Origin: Bifidobacterium scaligerum
Lineage (GTDB): Bacteria > Actinomycetota > Actinomycetes > Actinomycetales > Bifidobacteriaceae
Length of the DNA stretch: 64,000 nt
Direction: 5' to 3'
NCBI RefSeq assembly: GCF_002802865.1
Contig: NZ_PGLQ01000011.1
Coordinates: forward strand, 1 to 64,000
Shown here piece after piece: positions 53,904 to 61,611 of the stretch. A program made the position numbers and the translations under genes. The notes under the pieces were generated by a model that did not search any database, was not told the DNA's origin, and was given only the letters and a program-made list of their open reading frames with translations. The stretch's first letter is position 1; every line of letters begins with the position of its first letter.

Positions 53904-55001
53904 ATGCAGGTGACGATGATTGACGAGGCCGAGTACGCCGAGACGATGACGCGTGTGGTGCTGCCCGCGCTGGAACAGTGCCGCGACGAGGGTTGGTTCG
54001 ACCCGGGCACCGCCGAAAAAGCGGCCGGGCTTGAGCCTCTGGCCGGAGGCGCGCTGGACGGCGACGACAGTCACGCCGGCAAGCTGCACTATCTGTGCTA
54101 TGACGCGGCCAAGTTCGATGCCATCCGCGAGCAGGGAGCCACCGCGACCTTCCGCGGTGCGATTGTCATCAGCCACGGGTTCACCGAGTTCGCCGAAAAA
54201 TACGATGAGCTCGTCTGGTATTTCCTGCTCGCCGGCTATTCGGTCTGCGTACTCGATCATCGCGGCCATGGCAAGTCCGCGCGCAACGTGGACAATCATT
54301 GCATGGTGTGGATTGACGACTGGCATCGCTACGTAGTCGATCTCGCCGCCTTCGCCCAGACCATCGGCCAGCAGTACGCGGCCGGGATGCCCCTGAACCT
54401 GTTCTGTCATTCGATGGGCGGCGGCATCGGCGCTGCCGTGTTGGAGCGGTACCCCACGCTGTTCGACAAGGCGGTGCTTTCCGCTCCGATGATCGCCCCG
54501 GCCACCGGCATGCCGTTGGGAGTGGCCCGCGTGCTGGTCGGCGTGCTATGCAAGCTCGGTTTCAGCCGCAAGCGCGTATTCGGCCAGAGCGATTTCACGC
54601 CGGAATTTTCAATGAAAGGCAACGAAGGTGCTTCACAAGCCCGCGAGCGTTGGTACTTCAAGCTGCGGTGCGAACATCCTGAATATCAGACCTATTGCGC
54701 GGCGTTCGAATGGGTGCGTCAGGCATTGAAGCTGAGCCATGCGGTACTGAATCCCGCAGCTTGCGCGGAAGTCGAGACGCCGATTCTGCTATTCCAATCC
54801 GGCCGGGACATCTGGGTGCTCAACAAGCCGCAGAACCGGTTCATCCAGATGGTCAAAGACGGCGGCAGCGAGGCGCATATCGTGCGTTTCCCGGAATCCC
54901 GTCATGAGATCTTCTCGATGCCCAACAGCACGTTCAAACCCTACCTTGAGCAGATTCTCAAGTTCTACGACGATCCGATGATCGCCAGCGCCTCTTACTG
55001 A
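53904..55001 (+). CDS. Monoacylglycerol lipase/lysophospholipase-like hydrolase
   Basis: A 365-aa alpha/beta-hydrolase of the PldB/monoacylglycerol-lipase type. It has VISHGFTEFAEKYDELVWYFL, the DHRGHGKS motif, nucleophile elbow CHSMGGG, an Asp in FQSGRDIWVLN and a His in ESRHEIFSMP. The substrate is inferred to be a monoacyl lipid. It follows the S9 peptidase with only 5 bases between, so the two are co-transcribed. A start at the second ATG (53916) is possible since its ribosome binding site (AGGTG) is better spaced. Confidence 0.88.
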   Translation: MQVTMIDEAEYAETMTRVVLPALEQCRDEGWFDPGTAEKAAGLEPLAGGALDGDDSHAGKLHYLCYDAAKFDAIREQGATATFRGAIVISHGFTEFAEKYDELVWYFLLAGYSVCVLDHRGHGKSARNVDNHCMVWIDDWHRYVVDLAAFAQTIGQQYAAGMPLNLFCHSMGGGIGAAVLERYPTLFDKAVLSAPMIAPATGMPLGVARVLVGVLCKLGFSRKRVFGQSDFTPEFSMKGNEGASQARERWYFKLRCEHPEYQTYCAAFEWVRQALKLSHAVLNPAACAEVETPILLFQSGRDIWVLNKPQNRFIQMVKDGGSEAHIVRFPESRHEIFSMPNSTFKPYLEQILKFYDDPMIASASY

Positions 55002-55111
55002 GCATATGAGCTGCGCATGTGAGCGTGCCGGGTGTAGCTCTTCATCGAGAGTTCACCTTGCGGTCATCTTTCGGCCTGCGATGCTTCAGGCGGCGGGAGA
55101 ACAATGGAGTC

Positions 55112-56824
55112 ATGGGCATCATGTCTTCACTTCGCCGCCGTGCCGTCGCGGGGCTGGCCGTGCTGGTTACTGTATCTGCCACATTGGCGCTCGCCGGCTG
55201 CTCGCTGCTGCCGAACAGCGGCACCAAACAGGTTTCCAAAGACGTGAACACGCAGACGTTCACGCCTCAAGGCGGCAAGCCGGATGCCACGCTGAACATC
55301 GCCTCCGGATCGGAGAACAAGGAGGTGGCCGCCGCCATCCAACTGGCCGCCGACCGGTCCAATGTGGCCATCACCATGCATTACATGGGCTCGCTCGACA
55401 TCATGAGCGTGCTGAAAAACGGTGGCAAGGCGACCACCGGCTCCCTTAGCTATGACGCCGTATGGCCGGCATCCTCCATGTGGATTTCCATGGGCGACAC
55501 CAAGCACATCGTCAAAGACGCCACCAGCACCTCCACCACGCCCATCGTATTCGGCATCGCCAAATCCAAGGCCGTCGCCTTGGGGTGGGCCAACGAAGAC
55601 GGCACTACCAAGCCGGTCGCCACGGCGGACATCATCACAGCCGTCACACGCGGCGACCTGAAGTTCTCGATGACTTCCGCCACGCAGTCGAACTCCGGCG
55701 CCTCCGCATACCTGGCGTTCATGACGGCGTTGCGCGGCGGTGACGGGCCGCTCACCGAAGCGGACCTGAACAACAAGAATCTGACGACCCAAGTCAAAAC
55801 GCTGCTCAGCGGCGTCGATCGATCCTCCGGCTCTTCGGACTGGCTCAAAGACATGGTTGTGGCCAATCCTGACCGATTCGACGCCATGGTCAACTATGAG
55901 TCACTGGTTATTCAAGCGGACAAAACATTGACCAAGAACGGCCATGATCCACTGCTCGCCGTCTACCCGGCCGATGGCATCGCCGTGTCCGACTCGCCGC
56001 TCGGATACGTGGATCGCGGCCAGAATCTCAAGGATTCGTTCGACTCCTTCGCCAAAGCGCTTGCCTCCCAGGACGCCAAACTGGAATTCGAGCGTGCCGG
56101 CCGGCGTACGGGACTGGGCGGTGTGGTCAGTTACGCCACCGACAGCAGCGTCAAGGAATCCTTCCGCTCCGACTGGGGCATCACCACCGATGCCTCCGCG
56201 TTGAAGACCATTCCGCTGCCCGCCGCCTCCGTGATCGACAGCGCGCTCAACGTGTATCAGACCGCGCTGCGCAAGCCCAGTTGGACCATCTGGGTGGTTG
56301 ACTACTCTGGCTCGATGTCCGGCGACGGCAAGGACGGCGTGGTCAAAGGGCTGAACGCGGCGTTGAATCCCGCTCAAGCCAAGGCTGCGTACATCGAACC
56401 GGCAGACGGTGACGTGAACATTCTCATCCCCTTCGAATCCGAGGCGCACGACCCCATCAAGGCGACCGGCACCAACACCGATGACCTGCTGAGCAAAGCC
56501 ACGGCCACGGAAGCGTCCGGCGGCACCGACATCTATCTCGGGCTGGACGCCGCCTTGCAGCAGCTGCCCAGCGAAGCCGAGGCAAGCCAATACACCACGG
56601 CCATCGTGTTGATGACTGACGGCCGTTCAGTCACCGATAATCAGGGCGCGTTCGAAAGCGACTATAAGACCAACGGCCGCGATCTGCCGATCTTCTCCAT
56701 CATGTTTGGCGACGCCGACTCAAGTCAGCTTAATTCCCTCGCCTCGCTGAGCAACGCCAAGGTCTTCGACGGGCGTTCAGGCGACCTTGCCGCCGTGTTC
56801 CGGCAAGTCAAGGGATTCAACTGA
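55112..56824 (+). CDS. Lipoprotein with substrate-binding and VWA domains
   Basis: A 570-aa exported lipoprotein. A signal peptide ends in the lipobox LALAGC. Residues ~45-330 resemble a periplasmic substrate-binding domain (type that binds oxyanions such as molybdate or sulfate), with DAVWPASSMW and SATQSNSGASAYLAF. Residues ~390-570 form a von Willebrand A domain with a full MIDAS: DYSGSMSGDG, the Thr in GGTDIYLG and the Asp in VLMTDGRS. It heads an operon with XpaC, a second binding protein and TelA. No ABC permease or ATPase is nearby. The start could also be the ATG at 55121. The role is unknown. Confidence 0.82.
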   Translation: MGIMSSLRRRAVAGLAVLVTVSATLALAGCSLLPNSGTKQVSKDVNTQTFTPQGGKPDATLNIASGSENKEVAAAIQLAADRSNVAITMHYMGSLDIMSVLKNGGKATTGSLSYDAVWPASSMWISMGDTKHIVKDATSTSTTPIVFGIAKSKAVALGWANEDGTTKPVATADIITAVTRGDLKFSMTSATQSNSGASAYLAFMTALRGGDGPLTEADLNNKNLTTQVKTLLSGVDRSSGSSDWLKDMVVANPDRFDAMVNYESLVIQADKTLTKNGHDPLLAVYPADGIAVSDSPLGYVDRGQNLKDSFDSFAKALASQDAKLEFERAGRRTGLGGVVSYATDSSVKESFRSDWGITTDASALKTIPLPAASVIDSALNVYQTALRKPSWTIWVVDYSGSMSGDGKDGVVKGLNAALNPAQAKAAYIEPADGDVNILIPFESEAHDPIKATGTNTDDLLSKATATEASGGTDIYLGLDAALQQLPSEAEASQYTTAIVLMTDGRSVTDNQGAFESDYKTNGRDLPIFSIMFGDADSSQLNSLASLSNAKVFDGRSGDLAAVFRQVKGFN

Positions 56825-56880
56825 TGGTTGGACGGGTGACTCGGGTAACTGGGATGCGTGACGGAAACGCTGGCGAAGCT

Positions 56881-56941
56881 GCGGTTGCGTGCGCGGCGAC
56901 TGTGACGCGTGCGGCGGTTGCGTGCGCGGTTGCGTGCGCGG
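56881..56941. repeat. GCGGTTGCGTGCGCGG repeats
   Basis: Three copies of this 16-base unit, the last two overlapping, begin at 56881, 56914 and 56926. They fill the gap between the VWA gene and the XpaC-like gene. They are part of an open frame but give low-complexity Arg/Cys/Gly sequence. Confidence 0.7.
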
Positions 56942-56957
56942 CGGAAAGGGGAGTGGC

Positions 56958-57641
56958 GTGCTGCAGGTGATATGTGGATTCCTTGCCGGGTTGCTGCTCG
57001 CCGGGTTCGGGTTCTGGCTCGCGGGCGGCGGTGTGGTCGGCATGGGCGTGGCCGTGGTACTGGCCGCGCTGGGGTATGTGGCCGCCTCCACACTTACCGA
57101 GCCCGAACGTCGCATCGGCAAAATACTCGTCTCCGCACTGCCGAACGGGCAGAAGGCCGCCGAAGCCATCGACGCCGCCAATATGCGTCTCAACGCCATC
57201 AGCATGCTGCTGCGTCAGGTGCGTGACCCTGTAGTGCATAAGGAAGCGAACGATTTCATCGTGGCCACGCAGGATCTCGTCAAGTATGTGGCGCGAGACA
57301 CGTCCGCCTATCCCATTCTGCGCCACTACATCACCGTGTATGGCATGCAGACCGAGAAACTGCTGCGCTCGTATGTGGATGTGGAAAGCTCGGGTGCACT
57401 CGATCAAGTGGCCAAGGCGCGCAAGGAGACCGTCGAGGCGTTGCAGGTATTGGAGCAGACGGCCGCCGGCGAGCTGAGCCGTGCAGTCAGTGCCAAAACG
57501 CTCGGCATCGCCGCCGATTCCGACGCCATTCAACGGCTCGCGCGCATGGACGGGTATGACACGGATACGGCAGCTGCGGATGGTGTGCCGGGCGACACGT
57601 CGATCCAGCCGAAGCCGAGAACGGAGCAACAGCAATCATGA
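56958..57641 (+). CDS. XpaC-like membrane protein (5-bromo-4-chloroindolyl phosphate hydrolysis family)
   Basis: A 227-aa protein that starts at the GTG at 56958, with AAGGGGAG just upstream. Two adjacent hydrophobic segments (GFLAGLLLAGFGFWLAGGGVV and an Ala/Val-rich second one) form an N-terminal membrane hairpin. A cytosolic helical domain follows (RIGKILVSALPNGQKAAEAI, LIAT-like DFIVATQDLVKYV). This is the XpaC pattern. XpaC and TelA are commonly neighbours. The longer frame from 56889 runs through repeats and is unlikely. It overlaps the next gene by 4 bases (ATGA). Confidence 0.75.
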   Translation: MLQVICGFLAGLLLAGFGFWLAGGGVVGMGVAVVLAALGYVAASTLTEPERRIGKILVSALPNGQKAAEAIDAANMRLNAISMLLRQVRDPVVHKEANDFIVATQDLVKYVARDTSAYPILRHYITVYGMQTEKLLRSYVDVESSGALDQVAKARKETVEALQVLEQTAAGELSRAVSAKTLGIAADSDAIQRLARMDGYDTDTAAADGVPGDTSIQPKPRTEQQQS

Positions 57642-58738
57642 AATTGTCCAAATCCAAGATCATCGGCCTTATCGCGCTGCTGGCGGTAGTGGCCGTGGTG
57701 TGCGGCACATTGGTCTGGCGGCAGTCCCAGCCTGAGCCTGCCGCACCGATCGAGCAGGTGACAGTGACCGGATACCTCGGCGGCGAGAAAATCGGCCTGT
57801 TCGACGACGCCGCATTCAAGACCGCCGCATCCAAGCAGGGACTTGACGTGGACTACCGCAAAGCCGGGTCGCTGGCCATGATGGACGCCGACCGGTCCGG
57901 CATGGACTACCTGTTCCCCTCCTCGCGCGCAGCCGTCGAATACGGCAACGCCAAAGGAGTCAAAGCGCAGCAGAGCGATATCGTGTTCAACTCACCGATC
58001 GTGCTGTACACGCATAAGACGGTGGTGGACGGACTGGTTGCCGGCGGACTGATCACCAAAGACCAGAGCGGTGCGTACCACATGGATATGGCCAAAGCCG
58101 TGGATGCGATGCGACAGAACAAGACTTGGGCGGACGTAGGATACGCGGCCGGCTACGGGCAGTTCCGCATCGACTCGACCGACCCGGTCCAATCGAACTC
58201 AGGCAACGAATACGCGGCACTAATCGCCACGGTACTGAACGGCGGACAGCCAGCCACTGTGGACTCGGTAGCGCGTGACGGTGCCACCATCGCGGGCATC
58301 TTCGCCAAATCAGGTTGGATGGAAACCTCGTCGGAGGATTCATTCAACCAGTTCCTTACCCTCGGCGTGGGCTCCAAGCCGATGATGGTGGGCTACGAAT
58401 CACAGATTCTGGATCTGGCCGTGAATCAGCCGGATGCGTTCAAGCAGATCAAGGACGACGTGACCATCGTGTATCCCACGCCCACCGTCTGGAGCACCCA
58501 CACCATGATGGCCTTGGACGGCAACGGCGTGAAACTGCTCAATCTCCTCAAGACGCCGGCAATGCAGAAGCTGGCGTGGGAACGGCACGGATTCCGCGCG
58601 GCCAACTTCGTCGGTACGGATTCCATCAGCCGGTTCAAGGTGCCCGGCACCCTCGACCAGATATCCGCAGTCTCCGAACTGCCCAACAATGACGCCATGC
58701 AAAAGCTCATCGCCACGTTGAAGGGTGTCAAGCAGTAG
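57638..58738 (+). CDS. Membrane-anchored substrate-binding-like protein
   Basis: A 366-aa protein with an N-terminal membrane anchor (IIGLIALLAVVAVVCGTLVW) and an extracellular binding domain. The domain is related to that of the VWA lipoprotein two genes upstream. Shared features include GSL-x-MM followed by FPSS, FNSPIVLYTHK, and DPVQSNSGNEYAALIATVLNGG. It has no lipobox and no VWA domain. It overlaps XpaC by 4 bases and precedes TelA. Its ligand is unknown; oxyanion binding is a family-level guess. Confidence 0.8.
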   Translation: MKLSKSKIIGLIALLAVVAVVCGTLVWRQSQPEPAAPIEQVTVTGYLGGEKIGLFDDAAFKTAASKQGLDVDYRKAGSLAMMDADRSGMDYLFPSSRAAVEYGNAKGVKAQQSDIVFNSPIVLYTHKTVVDGLVAGGLITKDQSGAYHMDMAKAVDAMRQNKTWADVGYAAGYGQFRIDSTDPVQSNSGNEYAALIATVLNGGQPATVDSVARDGATIAGIFAKSGWMETSSEDSFNQFLTLGVGSKPMMVGYESQILDLAVNQPDAFKQIKDDVTIVYPTPTVWSTHTMMALDGNGVKLLNLLKTPAMQKLAWERHGFRAANFVGTDSISRFKVPGTLDQISAVSELPNNDAMQKLIATLKGVKQ

Positions 58739-58814
58739 ACGCAGATCATGCGTGAACTTCCGCTATTTCCGCTATCAGTTACGCCATCATTTCCATATTG
58801 CGAAAGGAACCCCA

Positions 58815-59990
58815 ATGCCCAACCAAATCACCCTCGCGGACCTTACCAAAGGTTCCGCATCCATAACCAACCCGGCGCTCGCCGGCACCAGTGCCCCGGC
58901 CGGCGACGTGGTGCCGAGTGCCGCCGACACCGCAGCGGTTGCCGCCCTGACCCCGGACCAGCAGATCGCCAAACTGCCGGCCGGCGACCAGACAGCCGTC
59001 AATCAGCTGGCCGGCCAAATCGACTTCACGCGCGACGGCATCGAATCCACCTACGGCAAGGACGCCCAGCGCGCCACATCCACCTTCGCCGACGAAATCC
59101 TTTCGGACACCCGATCCAAAGACACCGGTGAGGCCGGCGAACTGCTCAACACCATGCTGGTGACCATCGATGAGGCCGAGCTTGGCGGGTTCCGCAAGGT
59201 TCCGATTCTGGGGCAGGTGGCCGTTTCCATCGATAAGCTGCGTCGCCGCTACCAGAAGGTGGATGCGCAGATCGACGAAATCATCGTGAGACTGGAAGCA
59301 GCACAGGCCAAACTGGTGGCCGATATCTCCATGTACAACACGATGTATCAGCAGAACGCACAGCAGTATCGCGAGCTGAAGATAACCGTATTGGCCGGCA
59401 AGAAGGCGCTCGCCGACTTCCGCGCCACGCAGCTGCCCGCGTTGGAGGCCGAGGCGGATCGCAGCGGCGACCCGATGCAGGCGCAGGTGCTGAAGGATTT
59501 CAAATCCAAGCTGGACCGTTTCGAAAAGCGGCTGGACGATCTGGACCGTATCTCCGTGGTGACCTTGCAGACCGCGCCGCAGATCAAGATCATCCAGAAC
59601 GCGGACCAGACCATTGTGGACAAGATCGACACCACCATCTCCACCACGATTCCGGTGTGGAAGAGCCAGATGGTGATCGCGCTGGGCCTGTCCAATCAGC
59701 GCAAGGCCTTGGATCTGCAGAACAAGGCCGATGATGTGACCAACAAGCTGTTGCAGCGCAATGCTGCGGCATTGCACAAGGGTGCGGTGGACGCGGAGAA
59801 GGCCAACCAGCGTTCCGTGGTGGAGATCGACACGTTGGAGAAGATCAATTCCGAGCTCATCGCCACCCTGAAGGAGACCGTGCAGATCCAGAAGGAAGGC
59901 AAGGCCAATCGCGAGGCCGCGCAGGCCAAGATGCGCCAGATCGAGGCCGATCTCAAGCAGGCGCTGCTCGACAACGCCCAGCAAATGTGA
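58815..59990 (+). CDS. telA: TelA-family toxic-anion-resistance protein
   Basis: A 391-aa cytosolic, largely helical protein of the TelA (YaaN/YceH) family. It contains the family core VPILGQVAVSIDKLRRRYQKV, LVADISMYNTMYQQN, and the long coiled-coil C-terminal half (KSQMVIALGLSNQRKAL, TLKETVQIQKEGKANREAAQ). The ATG at 58815 follows GAAAGGAACCCCA. TelA members have been linked to tellurite and other envelope or chemical stresses, but the biochemical activity is unknown. It ends the four-gene operon. Confidence 0.88.
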   Translation: MPNQITLADLTKGSASITNPALAGTSAPAGDVVPSAADTAAVAALTPDQQIAKLPAGDQTAVNQLAGQIDFTRDGIESTYGKDAQRATSTFADEILSDTRSKDTGEAGELLNTMLVTIDEAELGGFRKVPILGQVAVSIDKLRRRYQKVDAQIDEIIVRLEAAQAKLVADISMYNTMYQQNAQQYRELKITVLAGKKALADFRATQLPALEAEADRSGDPMQAQVLKDFKSKLDRFEKRLDDLDRISVVTLQTAPQIKIIQNADQTIVDKIDTTISTTIPVWKSQMVIALGLSNQRKALDLQNKADDVTNKLLQRNAAALHKGAVDAEKANQRSVVEIDTLEKINSELIATLKETVQIQKEGKANREAAQAKMRQIEADLKQALLDNAQQM

Positions 59991-60096
59991 GTTTGCGGGT
60001 TTGTAGAGGGGGCTGCGTGACGGCTGTGTGGCGCGGGCGCGCGGCAGTCCGTCCCCGCGGTTCCCCTCCCGTCCCTTGGGGTTCGGGGTTCCCTCC

Positions 60097-60228
60097 ATCC
60101 GTACTTTTCGCGCGAATCGAGTGGTACAAGCGCTCAATATGGCCTTGTAACGTACTTTTCGTGCGAAACGGGTGTTAGAGGGCCTCGAATAGTGGCTGTA
60201 ACGCACGATTCGCGCGAAAAGTACGGAT
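60097..60228. repeat. TTTTCGCRCGAA repeat array downstream of telA
   Basis: A perfect 23-bp inverted repeat has arms at 60097-60119 and 60206-60228. A third, direct copy starts at 60154 (ACTTTTCGTGCGAAACGG). The motif is the one seen at 28637-28796. It lies in the 447-base gap between telA and hsp20, which shows no gene. Confidence 0.8.
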
Positions 60229-60354
60229 GAGGGGGCGGGGAAAGCTGGAATTCCAGGGAATTTCACTGTGGGTAAAACTCCGGAATGTTCGCGGGCGTGG
60301 GAAGTTGGGTGAAGTGAAGGTCAAAGGTTGAGAGCCCGGGAGGGTTCCGGAACC

Positions 60355-60373
60355 TGCAACGATAACCGTTGCA
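60355..60373. promoter_or_regulatory. Palindrome upstream of hsp20
   Basis: TGCAACG and CGTTGCA are separated by five bases and form a 19-bp palindrome 65 bases before hsp20. It could be an operator. It resembles neither CIRCE nor the HspR inverted repeat. Confidence 0.4.
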
Positions 60374-60437
60374 AGCCTCGCATGGGGTTTGCGACTGGTA
60401 GCCAAACAGGTTCTCTCCTAATTGAGGAGTACCGATT

Positions 60438-60953
60438 ATGGCAATGTTTCCGGCTTTGATGAATGACACGATGTTCTCTGATCTGTTCGACGATCCGTTC
60501 TTTGAGGGTTGGCGCAACATGGACAACCAGGTGGCTGCGGCCATGCCGGCGAACATGATGAACACGGATGTGCGTGAGACCGCCAACGGCTACGACGTTG
60601 ACATCGACATGCCTGGCTTCAAGAAGGACGATATCAAGCTCGAACTCAACAACGGCTATCTGACCGTGTCCGCATCTCGCAGCAGCGTGCATGAGGATAA
60701 GGCTCCTGAGGCTGCTCACGGTGAGAACGCTCAGGCTTCCGATCAGAAGTGCGCTTGCGCTTCCGATGAGGGTCGTTGGCTGCGTCGTGAACGCTACATG
60801 GGCTCTTGCTCTCGTAGCTTCTACGTTGGCGACGACGTGAAGGAATCCGATATTCACGCCAGCTACAGCAATGGCACGCTGTGCATTCAGGTTCCGAAGA
60901 TGCAAGCTCAGCCGCAAGTCGAGTCCAAGCACCAGATCGCGATTGAGGGCTGA
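60438..60953 (+). CDS. hsp20: Small heat-shock protein Hsp20
   Basis: A 171-aa alpha-crystallin-type chaperone that holds unfolding proteins. The alpha-crystallin domain (about residues 43-155) starts with VRETANGYDVDIDMPGFKKDDIKLELNNGYLTVSA and ends near IQVPKM, with the A-x-x-x-n-GxL pattern YSNGTLCIQVP. A 35-residue Ala/Glu/Cys insert (HEDKAPEAAHGENAQASDQ) splits the domain between strands; two Cys lie in KCACASDEG. ATTGAGGAGTACCGATT gives the ribosome binding site. It is monocistronic; the repeat array at 60097-60228 lies upstream and another at 60953 follows. Confidence 0.93.
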   Translation: MAMFPALMNDTMFSDLFDDPFFEGWRNMDNQVAAAMPANMMNTDVRETANGYDVDIDMPGFKKDDIKLELNNGYLTVSASRSSVHEDKAPEAAHGENAQASDQKCACASDEGRWLRRERYMGSCSRSFYVGDDVKESDIHASYSNGTLCIQVPKMQAQPQVESKHQIAIEG

Positions 60954-61150
60954 GCCGTAAACGAACAGCCCAGTGGGCTGTTTGTAGGCTCAGCCTGAGC
61001 AGGTGCGATAGCACCTGCGAAGGTTGGTTTGAGTCCGGCCAGCGGTCGGTCCGCAATTGCAAGGGCCGAAGGCGAGGCCGTAAGCGGACAGTCCAGTGGA
61101 CTGTTCGTAGCATCAGCTTGAGCTCGGCGGTAGCCGAGCGAAGGTCCGAT
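60953..61150 (+). repeat. Two tandem ~77-bp repeat units after hsp20
   Basis: Unit A (about 60953-61027) and unit B (about 61074-61150) share CCGTAA, an ACAGYCCAGTGGRCTGT palindrome, a TCAGC-TGAGC step, a GC hairpin and GCGAAGGT. The first palindrome follows the hsp20 stop and may terminate it. The palindrome resembles the one at 34381-34403. Confidence 0.75.
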
Positions 61151-61469
61151 TGAGCCTTCACGAAGTAGCGTCTGTTCTTACAGGACCGATACCGAGGCAA
61201 CCGACTCAATCACATCAATCGAACTTCGTATCCAAGCTCAGCTGTGAAGCATATGACCCGACGGCATTGTTCGCCGGGCCAGCCTCCGAACCGGGAGGCA
61301 ATCGACTGGGCCCAAGGACGAGTTCGTAATCTAAGCGTGTTCCCTGCGCTGCCCGTTCTACGTTTTCTACGCCGACTAATCAACGGGCGGCGGGAAACAT
61401 AGCCACTGAAATGCCGAGTGAGGCAATACTCACCCGGCATTTTTGTTTTTCGGAATCCTGACGGCAGAC
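61151..61469. other. Intergenic region, nothing recognised
   Basis: About 320 bases with no credible coding frame, no tRNA and no long repeat. Short open frames on both strands lack ribosome binding sites and give biased translations. Confidence 0.4.
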
Positions 61470-61517
61470 GTTTGCATGTTCGCGCGATTGACGAGACCCG
61501 CGCGGACATACAAACGA
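61470..61517. repeat. CGTTTGCATG hairpin upstream of the DMT gene
   Basis: An 18-bp inverted repeat with two non-Watson-Crick positions pairs 61470-61487 with 61500-61517 across a 12-base loop. Its arm is related to the CCTTTGTAAGTGCGCG arm at 35447-35558. Confidence 0.65.
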
Positions 61518-61611
61518 TTCGCCTCGTGCATTTCGCCTCGTGCATTCCGCGTTGTACATGTCCGATGGGTAGAGTGGCCCCGAGCAAACACACGGGGATG
61601 CAAGGGGCAGC

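Noticed and set aside
56889-56957. Longer N-terminus for the XpaC-like protein
   Set aside because: It consists of translated GCGGTTGCGTGCGCGG repeats, and the GTG at 56958 has a good ribosome binding site.
61151-61469. Possible tRNA or small RNA after hsp20
   Set aside because: The stretch has GC-rich stems, but no cloverleaf with a T-loop (GGTTCRANNCC) and acceptor pairing could be found.
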